Assembly: GCA_032622095.1 (NCBI GenBank)
Contig: CP136061.1
Span: forward strand, 1,676,001 to 1,740,000
Direction: 5' to 3'
DNA: 64,000 nt
Origin: Siphonodentalium dalli
Taxonomy: Eukaryota; Mollusca; Scaphopoda; Gadilida; Siphonodentaliidae
The position numbers and the translations under genes are program-made. The notes under the pieces are model-generated. The model was not told where the DNA came from, searched no databases, and worked only from the letters and a program-made list of their open reading frames with translations. Position 1 is the stretch's first letter, and each line of letters begins with the position of its first letter. This document shows, in pieces, positions 47,971 through 60,472 of this stretch.

Positions 47971-48085
47971 CTCAAGAGATCCGAGAATAACTCGCATGGC
48001 TACAGTTGCTGCATAACTTCTGGTTATAACGAAAGGCAAAATCCAGTACATCGCCCCAATCTGGATGGCAAGCAGCCCAACAATC
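47971..48085 (-). CDS. SLC17-like gene, exon encoding helices 3-4
   Basis: A 115-base exon with acceptor TATATTTCAG and donor GTGAAT. It starts one base before a codon boundary and ends in phase 0. It reads IVGLLAIQIGAMYW, then a second hydrophobic stretch, and ends MRVILGSLE. This aligns with the SLC17 segment ending in VRILQGLVE or LRALEGLGE. The Arg and the Glu seven residues later are kept; in VGLUTs these are the helix-4 charges needed for substrate transport. Upstream partner exon is unidentified, and its donor must lie in phase 2. Confidence 0.85.
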
Positions 48086-48247
48086 CTGAAATATAGTTCA
48101 TCATATTAGTTTATACGCAACCGACCCCGAAGGCAAGTGCAAGCGCTCAACCACCGACCCCCGGATCACCTCACTCGTGACAACGCATATGGCCACCCCG
48201 TAGCGCTGTTGGTAGTAACTGTGACTCTCTTAATGTACGCACCGACG

Positions 48248-48432
48248 ACTTTTTTGTCCCGACTTTTTCGCGTTAGAGGCCAACTTGTCAATGTTTAAGT
48301 ATGACTCGGACGATTTTCGTTGCCAAACTTTTCGCCTTAGATGCCAGAATATCAATTTTCGACTAGGTCTCGGACGATTTTCGTTCACCAAATTTTCGCC
48401 TTAGACGCCAACATGTCAATTGTCAACTAGAC
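48248..48432. repeat. ~65-base tandem repeat, about three diverged copies
   Basis: Each unit has GACGATTTTCGTT, then TTTTCGCCTTAGA, then GCCAACATGTCAAT or close variants. Diverged, so old. Confidence 0.7.
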
Positions 48433-50094
48433 CCTGTATAGTTATATTAGTGTATAACACTTTTGGGCCGTCGCGATGGGTATTGCTGTTAAAATAAACC
48501 ACCACAAATAGAAAGACTTAACATATAGAACAAATATGTTCTTACACCAATCATAAATATCGCATTAATAGCATGTTATTGTCAAGATCGTACGCATTGC
48601 TGGTAAACAAAATCCATGATTATGGTACATCACAGTACGCAAAAAGGGTGTGCGATAATCAAAGCACTCATCACCCGATATATTCCACTGTGTGAACTTC
48701 GGTTAAAACTGTACCATGCTGTTTAAAACATACAGTATTATCGCTCGCTAATCCTCGCCACACAATATATCAGTGTTCAATGGGTCACCGTGAATCAATC
48801 TCTCAAAAACAAATCACAACGGTGTTGACTTTTTTGTTTATTTCACATTGTTGTATATAAACAAACACTCGTTTTGTGTATAATATCCTATTCTTACTAT
48901 CATTATACTATACTATTAGTATATCCTTGATGAAATTCATAATTTGGTAACATTTATTTCTAAATTACAACCAAGGACATCCGTGTATTTAATATTTAAC
49001 TCACACTACTTTGTTCATTATTCATTCACTCGTGTTCGTCCTCACCCCGCATCATACATCGTGCACAAATAGTACCGATTATGCAGTATGACCTACGGTG
49101 CTATACCATATAATATGTTGATTCTCAAACAGAAAAGTCATCTGATTGTGATTCTTAAAACTGCACTAGAACCCATTTACAAGGAACCAATATGCATGCT
49201 TAATTTGCCTTCAGAGTATCACGTCTTGATAAAGTAAATGTATAGCGAAGGATTCACGCTGGCCAGAAAATTATTTTGGCCAATTTGGCCATTCCCTAAT
49301 TTTGTTGGCCATTTTTCTGATCTTGGCCAAATTGAAAAACCAAAATATAGGATCGTTGAGAAAACAAGCTAAAAACAATGGATTAATTAAATTAGTAAGA
49401 GCAAATTACAAAACCAAAGAAAGATAAACAAAAGCATGCCCAAAACAAAATATTTGGTAAAAATACATATATAAATATGCAGTGATTTGCTAACTGTATC
49501 ATAAAATGTATTGTCAATTTATTTACTTGCATGGCATGACAAATTTCAATGTTTTCAGGTACCAAAACTAAAACAAGTTGTTTTCAAAAGTACATATCAT
49601 ATCCGAAGATCATGAGATTAGATAAAATTTTTCTTTAATCATGAACTTTAATGATTATTTTAATTTGGGAAGGCACCTACCCATAAATAAAATTTCAATA
49701 TTTGAGAATGTTCATGTCATGCATGCCTGTTGATCAATGAATAATTGGGCTCAGTTGAGTTTTAGGTTATTGGTTCATAACCAGATTCAAGCTAACCACC
49801 ATATCTCTCAACACTGTGGCTTATTTCCAGTTGACTGTTCTCTGCTTCAGTGAACGACATTGCATATCAGCATGTTTTCGTTAGGTTAGACTATGTGTGG
49901 CTGCTTATATTTCTACGTGTTATTACATGGGGGCAATTAAAGCCAAACACAATATTATGACAAACAGCTTCCTTTCGTACATGTAGAGCGAATACAATAA
50001 TCGTTTTGGTGAATGGATTGTTATGATAAATGATCAGTTAGTCTAGCAGCTCTTGGTACATCAATAGGTTTAAGATTAGGGTTACGGTTTTTTT
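48433..50094. other. Intron sequence with dispersed repeats, no exon seen
   Basis: 48772-48975 matches 1044-1290. Near 49260-49350 TTGGCCATTTTT-type words recall the repeat at 37460. The missing second coding exon of the transporter should lie between 48.1 and 60.3 kb, but no candidate satisfied both phase and family pattern. Confidence 0.5.
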
Positions 50095-50465
50095 TACCCT
50101 GTGCCAATGCATTCTCTTATATATGCGAGTCGACCATATGTCGCCTCGCATATATAAGAGAATGCATTGGCCTAACAATTTTTTATCATTTCTTTTAAAT
50201 AAATGTTTCTTACAATTTTTAGGACATAAAATAAAAATCATTACACTGCAGGGAGCCCCACACATATATAGAAGCATATAGAAGAGTGTCGTCTGCTCAT
50301 GTTTGTCTGGGGCTCTGTATGGGTGAAATCATAAAATTGTTAAAGAATACAAGAAACAATTATTAAAATTGTAAAAAATTGTTAGGGCAATGCATTCTCT
50401 TATATATGCGAGGCGACCGATGGTCGACTCGCATATATAACAGAATGCATTGGCAAAGGGGGGGG
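50095..50465. repeat. Hairpin pair, related element
   Basis: Hairpins at 50103-50171 and 50386-50454 of the same family, here separated by a longer spacer holding AATTGTTAAAGAATAC-type sequence and a unique insert. The terminal CCCTTT repeat is degraded to poly(T) and poly(G). Confidence 0.75.
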
Positions 50466-50659
50466 GATAACAAATGATATACTAAGGATGAGTGGACCCC
50501 GATTTCCCCTAGGAATTCACTCTTGTATTGACATCATAACTATGGATTGCCTAATTGGATTAGTGGTCAAAATATATAAATCACAATACAAAATACCACT
50601 ATTTTGTGAAAAAAGACTGCCATGTGCATGTTATGGCCCGAATAAGTTACCCAAATTCC

Positions 50660-51962
50660 AAATTACGTTCTCCCGGCAGACTTAGCGGCCCCCTGCAGAT
50701 TTACCGCCCGTCAGACTTATCTTCCCCGTCAGACTTATCTTCCCCGGCAGACTTATCGCCCTCAGGTAATCTTACCATCCCCAATCAGACTTACTGTTCC
50801 CCTACAGACTTACCGTCCCCGGCATACATCTATTATCCGGCAGACTTACCGTCCCCAGGCAGACTAACCTCCCCGGCAGACTTAGCGCCCCTGCAGATTT
50901 ACTGTCCACAAGAAGACTTACCATCCCTGGCAGAGTTATCGTCCTCAGGTAATCTTACCATCCCCTACAGACTTACCGTCCCCCAGGCAGACTTACCGTT
51001 CCCAAGAAGACTGACAGACTTATACTCCCCGTCAGACTTATCGACCCGTCAGACTTAGCGCCCCCTGCAGATTTACCTACCGGCAGACTTATCGTCCCCA
51101 GGTAATTTTACCATCCCCAATCAGACTTACCGTTCCCCTACTGACTTATCGTCCCCGGCAGACTTATAATCTCCGGCGGACTTACCGCCCCGGCAGACTT
51201 ACGGGCTCTGAAGACTTACCTATTCTCCCCTGACAGACTTATCTTTCCCGGCTGACTTATCGTCCTCAGGTAATCTTACCACCCCCAATCAGACTTACCG
51301 TTCCCTTACTGACTTACCGTCCCCGGCATACTTATAATCTCCGGCAGACTTACCGTCCCCCAGGCAGACTTACCGTCCCAAGAAGACTTACTATCGCCTG
51401 GCAGACTTATCCTCCCCGTCAGACTTAGCGCCCCCTGCAGATTTACCGCCCGGCAGACTTATCTTCCCCGGCAGACTTATCGTCCTCAGGTAATCTTACC
51501 ATCCCCAATCAGACTTACCGTTCCCCTACAGACTTACCGTACCCGGCATACTTATAATCTCCGGCAGACTTACCGCCCAGACAGACTTACCGGCTCTGAA
51601 GACTTACCGTCTCCAACAGACATATCCTCCCCCTGACAGACTTATAATCTCCGGCAGACATATCCTCCCCTGACAGACTTACCGACCATCGGCACACTCA
51701 TCGCCCCAGATAGACTTATCGCCCCCAGCAGACTTATCGCTCCCAGCAAACTTATCGACCACTGGCAGACTTATCGACCACCGGCACACTCATCGCCCCG
51801 ATAGACTTATCGCCCCCAGCAGACTTATCGTACTTTGGCAGACTTATCGACCACTGGCAGACTTATCGAAAACTGGCAGACTTACCGCGCCCGATAGACT
51901 TATCGCCCTCAGCAGAATTATCGTACTCTGGCAGACTTACCGCCTCCGACAGACTTACCGTC
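50660..51962. repeat. Degenerate hierarchical tandem array (CAGACTTA-type unit)
   Basis: About 1.3 kb of ~18-22-base units built on GGCAGACTTACCGTCCCC and GGCAGACTTATCG. Longer blocks, recognised by CTCAGGTAATCTTACCATCC followed by CAATCAGACTTACCG, recur near 50760, 51100, 51270 and 51490. A 150-residue open frame at 50606-51058 is Ser/Pro/Leu repeat translation and is probably not coding. The C-rich strand bias is strong. Confidence 0.9.
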
Positions 51963-52540
51963 GTGGTGGGAATCTGAGGCACAATATTGCGAATGGCATT
52001 TGTGCGACCGTGTCTCCAACGCCGTGGGCAGTGTATATAAGAGTAATGTCGGCTCCGGACCAATCAACATGGCTGTCCCGATTTGTCCCAATCACCGTGC
52101 ACTGGAGTGAAAATACTGTTTTTCAGGCTAGTTTCACATTAAAGATGTATACAATTGGGCTTCTTACCAGCTACTAACAAGAAAATAAATACGGAGTACT
52201 CACATCCGAATCAGCACACTGTCACAAACATTAATATATATATATATATATATACATACATATGAGAATAATTACATAATTTGTATTCAAATCGTTCAAA
52301 TGCCAGAACAATAGTTCCACGGCCTGTTTAAAAAAAAAAAATTACCCAGTATAAGCAATCACAAACAATCACTGTAACATACCGGATTTTAAAGTACTAC
52401 ATCTTCACCCTCGGAATCGTAATAGGCCACAAACGACGTATAATCTTTGGTACGCATTGTGTGGTATGTCATATGGACAATTACAATGTCAACCAAATAA
52501 ACAGTAACATTGGTGGCATATCGGTGGAATATTATTCAGA

Positions 52541-52708
52541 AGCTCACATTTCAGATTATGTATGACCAACTAACAGCAATGGTGAAGCATCTTAAGAAGC
52601 TCACATTTCAGATTATGTATGACCAACTAATAGCAACGGTGAATCATCTTAAGAAGCTCACATTTCAGATTGTGCATGACCAACTGATAGCAATGGTGAA
52701 GCATCTTG
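52541..52708. repeat. 57-base tandem repeat, three copies
   Basis: Three units starting AAGCTCACATTTCAGATT. Because 57 is a multiple of three, the plus strand reads as three copies of a 19-residue peptide with LTFQIMYDQL, but there is no other coding support. Confidence 0.8.
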
Positions 52709-53030
52709 CAAAAGGACCCAACTTCTGTAAAGGTAAACAGTTTATAATCATCGAATGAACACCGTCATTATCACTAACAGATGAATTATTAAAGGATCAT
52801 AATCTGATGTTGGGTCTTATTAATTTAGAAAATAATTTAGAACGCATGCGGACGGCCGAATAACATTATACAGCCAAAGAATTTAATTTAGTAATTTAGA
52901 TAAGTGTATATAAATGTTGCAGAAAGAAAGAAAATAGTGCATAGTGCACCGGAAGGTATATGTATGTTTAGAAAGTAAAATAAATACTACCGATATCATC
53001 ATCAGTTCCAATAACCCGATGAAGATCCCC

Positions 53031-53427
53031 CAACCCTTTACCCAACAGAAGGGCCCTGTGCCAATGCATTCTCTTATATATGCGAGTCGACCATAGGTCG
53101 CCTCGCATATATAAGAGAATGCATTGGCTTAACACATTAAAAATTATAAAATTGTTAAAGAATGTAAGAAAAAATGGTAAAAAGTGTTAAAAAAAGATTT
53201 TTTTTAGGCCAATGCATTCTCTTATATATGCGAGGTGACCTATGGTCGACTCGCATATATAAGAGAATGCATTGGCACAGGGCATAACTATAACCATCAC
53301 AATGTGGTCAATGAGCCGATTCCAATGATATCCATATTTGTTTGGTTCTATTGAGACAGACCGAAGATATTTTAGGCTGTTGAAGCTTTATTTGGCCGGT
53401 TTTGGCCGGTTTGTTGGGTAAAGGGTC
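53031..53427. repeat. Fold-back MITE carrying two hairpins, copy 2 (reverse orientation)
   Basis: Inverted copy of the 23.1 kb element, with hairpins at 53060-53128 and 53208-53276 and the same AACCCTTTACCCAAC ends. Similarity is high along the whole length. Confidence 0.85.
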
Positions 53428-56403
53428 AAAGCGGGGAACCAAAGGTTTTAGGCACTTACTGGATTTGTTTTCTAAATGGGTGCATATGGTGACACGCGTG
53501 TGGTCATTGGATCGAAACGCAATTTGAGAGGTTTTGCAGTTTATATTGAGTTACACCTCTTTGACTATTCTCTCGCACATCTGAAGTCATTTTGTCAACC
53601 TTGCAACAATAAAACGACACTGATATTAAGACGTACCTGTACAAACCACAATTCCCCATAATTCTGCTAATATGGGGGTAATGAATGAGAAAAATATCGC
53701 CATATCGAGTCATTTCAGTATAATGGTGATGAGGACAAAATTCAACACCGTGACTCATACACTCTTCACTGTGTGACATGGGTAATACGTAAACCATATA
53801 CAGCCAGCGTTTCCTCTAGAGGGACAGTGTATCCATCCTTTTCCTCTAGCTCGAATACCCCCTCTGCAATATTTCCCTACCATATCTTCAGATTAATGCC
53901 TACATCACATGTATCTCACACTAAGTCAAACCAATATAGAATGATAAAGAAGATAATTCTATTTGGAAGCTAATGGTGACCACCAGTAAACAATTTTACG
54001 TAAAATACATTACCCAGTAGTTCTTTTCCAGATACATCCACAATTAGTTAGCTTCGTGCAGCCTATACTCGTGGACATGAGCGCATAGTGAACTGATTTC
54101 ATGGGACGAAAATAAGCTCATATGGGCATTATTTAGTTATGAAATAAGCCATATATAACCTAAACGTTCAACGAAATATAACATCTATGTTGACTTATTT
54201 CAGTTCAAATAAGTTCATATCGGCCTTATTTGATCCACTTATTCTATTCTCTGTATAATTTACCATGGAATATCGAATTAACAGATGTAAGCTCTTTATA
54301 ATATGTTTTCAGTGTGGTCCGCGCCATAAAATGGTATCACTAATATAAGTCCACTATGGGCTTATCTCAGAATCAAATAAATCCAATATGAACGTATGTA
54401 AATATTTAGGTCCAATATGAACCTATTTGCACGAGGAGTGAAATAGAGACAATTATTTGAGTTAATAATTTATTGAATTTAGGCATCTGAATTAACCGAG
54501 ACGATGTGAATTCATTTAAACTCAATTAAACATACAACCAATTCTTTCAGTCAATACTATCAACTCTTTCACAAAACAAAATTTCCTCATGCATTTAAAG
54601 GCATGTAATACACAAACATTACATTACAATGACACAAACATATACACAGATAATGCAGACAACCAAAGATCCAATTATATTCCGTCTTTCTTTTGTGAAT
54701 ATAATGACTCAAATGATTAAAATGTTGGGAACTATTTTTTGTCTCGCCGATGTTACGAGGAGCGGTACTTTTCATTTCATTGGTAACCGTCCATTTAAAT
54801 TAAAGGGAAACAGCTGAAAAACTATCAGCTCTGAAGTTATAATTTCGGTTTGTCGGCTTCGAACTTTGACAATCCTCCATCAATCTTCTAGGCGATAACG
54901 TCTATAGAAAATTATAGGCAAGCTCCAAATGTCCAATAGGCAAACTAGAATTGAGTTTCGAGTCAAATATTTTTAATAATTGAATGAAATATGTAGACAA
55001 AACTTTAACAATTCCCGTTTCCGAATTTCGCCACTTTTCGTCTTTTGACGTTTTTATTAAAAAAATCATCAGCAAATTTATGATATGCTTCGCCATTCAT
55101 GTTTATTGTGGTACTATTTATAACGGATTAGAACATACTGCTGAAAAAGACATTAATATTTGCTCCTGGCCACTGTAATCAGTTATGCTAATTATTATGA
55201 AATAGTAATTGATAAGTAACGTTAATTTTGATTGGTAATTGATAAGTAGCGTTATATTTGATTGGTCAGCGACATAGACATTCGGAAAACTGATAACATC
55301 ACGAAGTAGGTTCGTTGGTCTCCGACATCTATATTTAGTAATCAATTACTATATATAGTACTATATATTACTATTTATAGACTTCCCGCCGAAACTGCGA
55401 ATGGTATAGCGTAGATCGCCCTTACACGTATATTCTTATCGCTCGCGGTATCTCGTTTCGGGCTGGCTATAATATATACAAGGCAGCACATCAATACTGT
55501 GCGAAAAGTTGAACAACGTTGAAATTAAGTCGGTGGCGGTCTATCTATCTATCGTCGTACTGCCTCACGTTAATTACTGAGCATTACAGGTAGGAACCGA
55601 GCGCGGTGTTAGCAAAGTAATAGGGTAAATCGGAAGTAAGGGATCAGTTTGAATTGCAAGAATTGAATTAGGAGAAAGTGTTATAAGGTATGGTAGGAGT
55701 AGGACAATGAAAGATAAGATGTACTGCTCCACTCTAATCCAATTGGTCTTATTTGGATACAAATAATATAATTCACAATTAGCAATATGTTGATATCCTT
55801 TCCGTATTCGTTAACAAGATGATTAATGCTTAACCGTAATTCCATTGGTATTCATTCATGTGAGTAGTAATTAATTAGTGTTACTGCGGCTTGATTTCGT
55901 GGAGGTTTTTTGAGTCATTAATTGATTTGACCTCACAAGAGCTCGACCAACATTGATTGAGTGTGACTGGCTTTAAAGCCAAAAGATTCACCCACCCATC
56001 CCAACCCTATTTTAGAGTATATTAACATCATAATTATATGCAACTGTTTTTTATTCCTTTATTTCCGACAAGATAATAACATCATTACACTGCAGTTGTT
56101 ATTTATTCGTTACTCATTTATTTGATTTTGCATGAATTAGACTATTTATTTGCTTTTGCACGAATTAGACTTAATTTGATTTAAATTATTTGCATGATGT
56201 CAATGTGTGCTTGCTCATCATTTGTATATATCGTTTTGTTATTATGTTTTATTTATGTTGATCTAGCTCTTGTGTGGTCTCATCAGCTGTTAATAAATCA
56301 TGATTAATTTAATTAGTGTCGCCTTTTAACTTTATAGTTCCCGGGCTATATGCAGTGAATTTGGCGGTATTATATAAGTTTTGGCATGAGCTAAATGAGC
56401 TCT
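53428..56403. other. Intron sequence, no exon seen
   Basis: Contains the fold-back element at 54060 and the third copy of the 24-25 kb unit (54840-55020), plus GATTGGTAATTGATAAGTA duplicates near 55210-55265. Nothing else is supported. Confidence 0.5.
54060..54440. repeat. Fold-back element with arms of AATAAG words
   Basis: Contains AAAATAAGCTCATATGGGCA, then GTTCATATCGGCCTTATTTG, a reversed CGCGCCATAAAATGG module, and at 54380-54425 one to two copies of the unit that is amplified at 41 kb. Confidence 0.65.
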
Positions 56404-56576
56404 GCTTTAGTGATGTACTGCATTTAGTGACGTACTGCATTTAGTGATGCACTGCATTTAGTGATGTACTGCATTTAGTGATCTACTGCATTTACTGCAT
56501 TTAGTGATGCACTGCATTTAGTGATGTACTGCATTTAGTGATCTACTGCATTTAGTGATGTACTGCATTTAGTGCT
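56404..56576. repeat. ~18-base tandem repeat (TACTGCATTTAGTGATG)
   Basis: About nine copies with small variants (GATGCACTGC, GATCTACTGC, GACGTACTGC). No gene. Confidence 0.9.
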
Positions 56577-56744
56577 CGTACGAATGATCACTGGTCTTTT
56601 TTTGCATGCCTCATCCTTTAGGAATACAAAGAAATCTGATTATAAAATATCTAAAACATATATACATCAGGTTGTGTGTGAAGTGAGGCTATTTGTGTCC
56701 ACGATTACGATGAGGCTTATTTCGACCTCTTTATTTCCGTTTCT

Positions 56745-58690
56745 GCAGTCTTAGCTTTGATCGGTTATGTATAAATTCTCTAAAGGTGTCAATACTCGTA
56801 ATTTGTAGTTCAACAATGTGTGGTGGAAATTTATTCCATGAAACAATTATAGATGGGACAAAGGTGTTTCTGACATAAACTGGCCCATCATGAATTTGAC
56901 GGTAACCAAGGGAGTGTGTGTGACGTGATTTTCTTTCAATTGTTTTAAAGTAGGGTGGGACTGTTACTTTGATTTTCTCATGTGCTAATTGAAAGAATAT
57001 TGCGAGCCTCGCGTTATATCTTCAGTCCTCTAATGTCAACCAACACCGTTCTACCAACATATCCGAAACACTAGCATAATAGGAATAATTATGCTCCAAC
57101 CACGCCTTTGTACTTTTTCTATTTCAGTGTTAGGTTTGCTTTCATACAGTGATCAAAGTTCACAATGCACCACAAACAAAACACTATCATATGTTTTGGT
57201 CTGTATTTGTGCACAATAATACAATATGAGACTAAGAGTGTCCAAATATTTAGTAAAAGTAATCATGATGTAATCATGATTACACGTACATTTGAAAGTA
57301 ATCGATTACGATTTACGATTACTTGTAATAAAAACATGTCATGATTACTGATTATAGGCTATTACTCCAAAATCTGTAATCAAGTACTTAGATTACGATT
57401 ACTGATTATGATTACCCAACCCTGGATCAAACCGTTGACGCATATTCTAACTTGGGCCGAGTAAATGTGAAGTAAGTAATTTCCCCAATGGCCTTATGCC
57501 TGGTTTTAATATTTCGCTTAAAAAATCCTAAGATTATGTTTGCTGGCATAGTTACTTGTCAACTTAGCTATCAAATTCTAGGTTTGTGGCAATATCAACA
57601 CCAATATACCTAGCTGCTGATACTCTCTCCAATGTTTCACCATGTTTAATCAAAGCGGACTAGATGATCTTTCTTGTTGACACGTATTGCATTTCCATAG
57701 TAATTTGCTAGGATTAAATTCCATATCCCAATTTTTCTCATACATTTCTAATCTATTTTGATCACATTGGAGTTTTAGACAATCACTTTATCGAAAGCCA
57801 TTCTAATGGTCTGTCGGATGACCATTTTAGAGATTTGAGATAGGTCTTCAATGAGTTGGATCAGATGGAGTTCACATGACAGACCTTGCTGGGATTTGTA
57901 GAGCATGTCGAATTTTGATAGGTGTTTAGCGAGATCGGTCTGTAATTTTAGGGGTCTTCTACTGGACCTTTTTATAGAGTGGACAAATATTTGCTTTTAA
58001 CAACTCCTCAGGGACAATACTGGTTTTATAAGAAGTTTCAAATATTTTATGACAACTGGGCAAAATTGATGAGCAACTTCCTTTTAAATAATGGGACAGA
58101 TCTGGGCAGGGCCTAGTACTTTACTGGTTTTGTGGGTGCTAACATGTAAAGAACGCCCATAAAGTCAAATTCAATAACTGATGTCTCCGGCATACCGATC
58201 GACAAAGCTCCAATAAACTCACATAATTGCTTAAGTGTTTGCATAGAGTTTACAGTAAAAAACAGACTTAACCTGTAAATTCAATATATTTGCCTTTTCC
58301 AAATTTGAATATGAGAGAGAACCAGTTTCTGCGTGTTTTAATGGAGGTATACATTTACTGCTTCGGTTATATGTTTTGATTAAGCTGAAGAGTTTATTCT
58401 TGCCGTTACTGCTTATTTCATTTTCATTTTGGTTCCTTACTTTATCTATTTCCAAGATTGTGTTATAAGTAGCTCCGTAGGAGTACCTAATCTCCGATGT
58501 ATTTGTTTCTTATTATACTGTGTTATTTTATTAGGATGCCAGCGTTCACCTTTCCGCTTGTACCTACTGTAAAGCTTGTCCCTTTTCCTGATCAATCTTG
58601 TAATCGTTTCGTTAATACATGGTGTTGACTTTTTATATCTTATTTTCTTTTGAGGAATAAATTTTGATATACCATTAACTATCATAGAGT
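56745..58690 (-). pseudogene. CR1/jockey-type LINE reverse transcriptase remnant
   Basis: Degenerate on the minus strand. From 58685 down: an RLIRKRDKLYSRYK segment (common before the RT of such LINEs), KLFSLIKTYN and CIPPLKHAE, a NYRPI-like stretch near 57960, a weak AFDKV near 57790, IGEITYFTFTRPKLEYASTV at about 57440-57490, then SWNKFPPHIVE and an FREF tail near 56800. It is interrupted at about 57210-57430 by an insertion rich in TAATCATGATTAC. Many stops; clearly dead. It lies between the first coding exon and the next known exon of the transporter gene. Confidence 0.75.
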
Positions 58691-59104
58691 TGAAGAATGT
58701 CCATATTACTTCATCGTCTTTAGTTTCATTTTTATCCAGGAATTATTTAGTCTTTTCTTTAACGGAGGATCTATAATTTTAATATCGAAGTGAAGCTAAC
58801 TATATCATGGGCAGATATCACAGATTTTTACCTCGACTGGTTTCAAGTCAAAATACAAACAGAGAAGGAATTAAGAACTCAATTGCATTGATTGTTTGTG
58901 TCGACACCTGCTGCCAATGCAGACATATGGAAAAGTGTACTTCTTTACGCTGAAAATCGGTTCCAACAAAACATTAACAATTGTGAGAAAATATAAAATG
59001 CTTAACCTGGTATTTTATTGAATGGTAATTTATAGGTATTTTTCATATTTAATGTGGTTGAATTCTGTTTTCCTCCAGATGTGAATCAGTTTATAATATA
59101 TGTT

Positions 59105-59716
59105 ATTAATTGGTTGTTTCCATATTGGCCGAGTTATGAGGCCGAGGTCTCTCGTGTTGGCCTGAGGCCGCAGGCCGAATGCTAATACGACAGACCGAAG
59201 CCTCATAACTCGATCAACGTGGAAACAACCAATTAATAAGTATTTTATTAATTAGCAACAATGGCAATAATTGTTTCTCAGGATGAATATATTAACACAG
59301 ATATGTGTGTTTTATTAAATTAACCATTATTCCAGCAAGTTTTATTCTTGTGAACTTTGTGAAGAACTTGCAGCGATTTCACAGTGCTGTCTGTTTCCAC
59401 TGGGAATGATATTGATACGGATACTTGTAGTTCATACACGTACATGTATATTTACTCCCAAAAACAGTGACTGTCCGTAATTCATCCGAAATCAACTGCA
59501 ATCAATTCTTCCGTCGACCCAATATTCTTTGCCGATGGAGCTAATTACGTATGACGTCATTTACGTTACCTTGACTTATTGGCCGCGTTTTCTACTTATT
59601 GGCCGACTGTGTGTTACTTATTGGCCGCGTTTTCTACTTATAGGCCGACTTTTTGTTACTTATGACGCGGGAAGTGTTCTACTTATTGCGGCCGATAACA
59701 TATAGCTAATTAATAA
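59105..59716. repeat. Fold-back/TATTGGCC element, copy 2
   Basis: Second copy in the same orientation, with the same palindrome, the same TGACGTCATTTACGTTACCT and the same alternating TATTGGCC units. ATTAAT at both ends suggests a small target preference. Confidence 0.85.
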
Positions 59717-60311
59717 ATATGGTTATCTACAAGAAATAGAGATCGATGAGCTACCTGTATTGATTACATAGACCAGATTTTAGTGGGGCATATTTGTTCA
59801 GGAATATTTCATAAAATAATTTCATTAATTTATTGTTCATTTGTATAGAAATACGTTGCATATTTTAACAGTTTTCGCTGTGATGTTGGTGGCGGTACGA
59901 ACAATGGTCAGTACACTTATTGCCCCCCACAATTTATCTTGACGTTATCATCACATAATTCTACCTTGAATGACTGTTATGTAGTGCCGAATGATACACA
60001 TGCATATCATTCACACATATTATATATATAGCATACCGTTAACGAACACATATACTTGGAAATAATTGACATCGTTCACGAAACAGTGAGAAATGATTGT
60101 GCTACATGTATGAATGTCCAACGCGAGAGAAACAAAATATAGGTCCATATTTAGAAAGTGACTATCAGTCAGCAGACATTGGACTTACTCAAATATGCTG
60201 CTCGTCGTGAAGTGGCCTATAGTCTTACGTGCACATCAAAATCCCGCACATGCGATATCCTAACATTACATAGACGGAGGAACTTTGATCTCCAGATCCA
60301 GATGAACTTAC

Positions 60312-60472
60312 GTTTGGAAATATATTCTCTGCACGTCCTGTGTTGTTGACCATTGACAAATCGGACATCACCATGGCGAAATTAGCTTTACTCCCGTCGC
60401 TAATGATATGTACAATGAATAGTGTGCAAGCTACGATATACCGGCGCTGTATGGAGAACATCATGAATCAAA
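60312..60472 (-). CDS. SLC17-like gene, first coding exon (helix 1)
   Basis: The exon encodes the N terminus with ATG at 60464. An ATGATG pair follows a possible acceptor (TTTACTCCAG) at 60473, so an upstream untranslated exon is likely. The 51 coding residues contain a basic QRR, a hydrophobic helix and the pattern DGSKANFAMVMSDLSMVNN, matching helix 1 and the start of the luminal loop of sialin, including a likely N-glycosylation site (NNT). The donor is GTAAGT directly after FPN, leaving phase 0. The family's conserved Arg in helix 1 (R-V-N or R-C-N) is Lys here (K-A-N). The next exon, which should carry helix 2, was not located. Confidence 0.75.

Larger units (their letters stand above)
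26756..60472 (-). other. SLC17-family transporter gene (sialin/VGLUT-like), multi-exon span
   Basis: Host gene on the minus strand, reconstructed from exons that align in order with the SLC17 (major facilitator) family and agree in splice phase. SLC17 proteins are 12-helix organic anion transporters of lysosomal, vesicular or plasma membranes. Family hallmarks seen: a helix-1 segment with NNT glycosylation site, an Arg and a Glu seven residues apart at the end of the 48.0 kb exon, a CRNW motif in the 36.2 kb exon, a VARK segment in the 34.7 kb exon, and IAPAYSPI in the 26.8 kb exon. The Arg/Glu pair and the CRNW Arg match residues known to matter in vesicular glutamate transporters (from memory R184, E191 and R322 of VGLUT2). 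The second coding exon and the last exon were not found, so this could be an intact gene with unrecognised exons or a decaying paralogue. Substrate cannot be assigned. Confidence 0.85.

Noticed and set aside
50606-51058. 150-codon Ser/Pro-rich frame
   Set aside because: Lies inside a degenerate tandem array; periodic translation, no start context or splice support.
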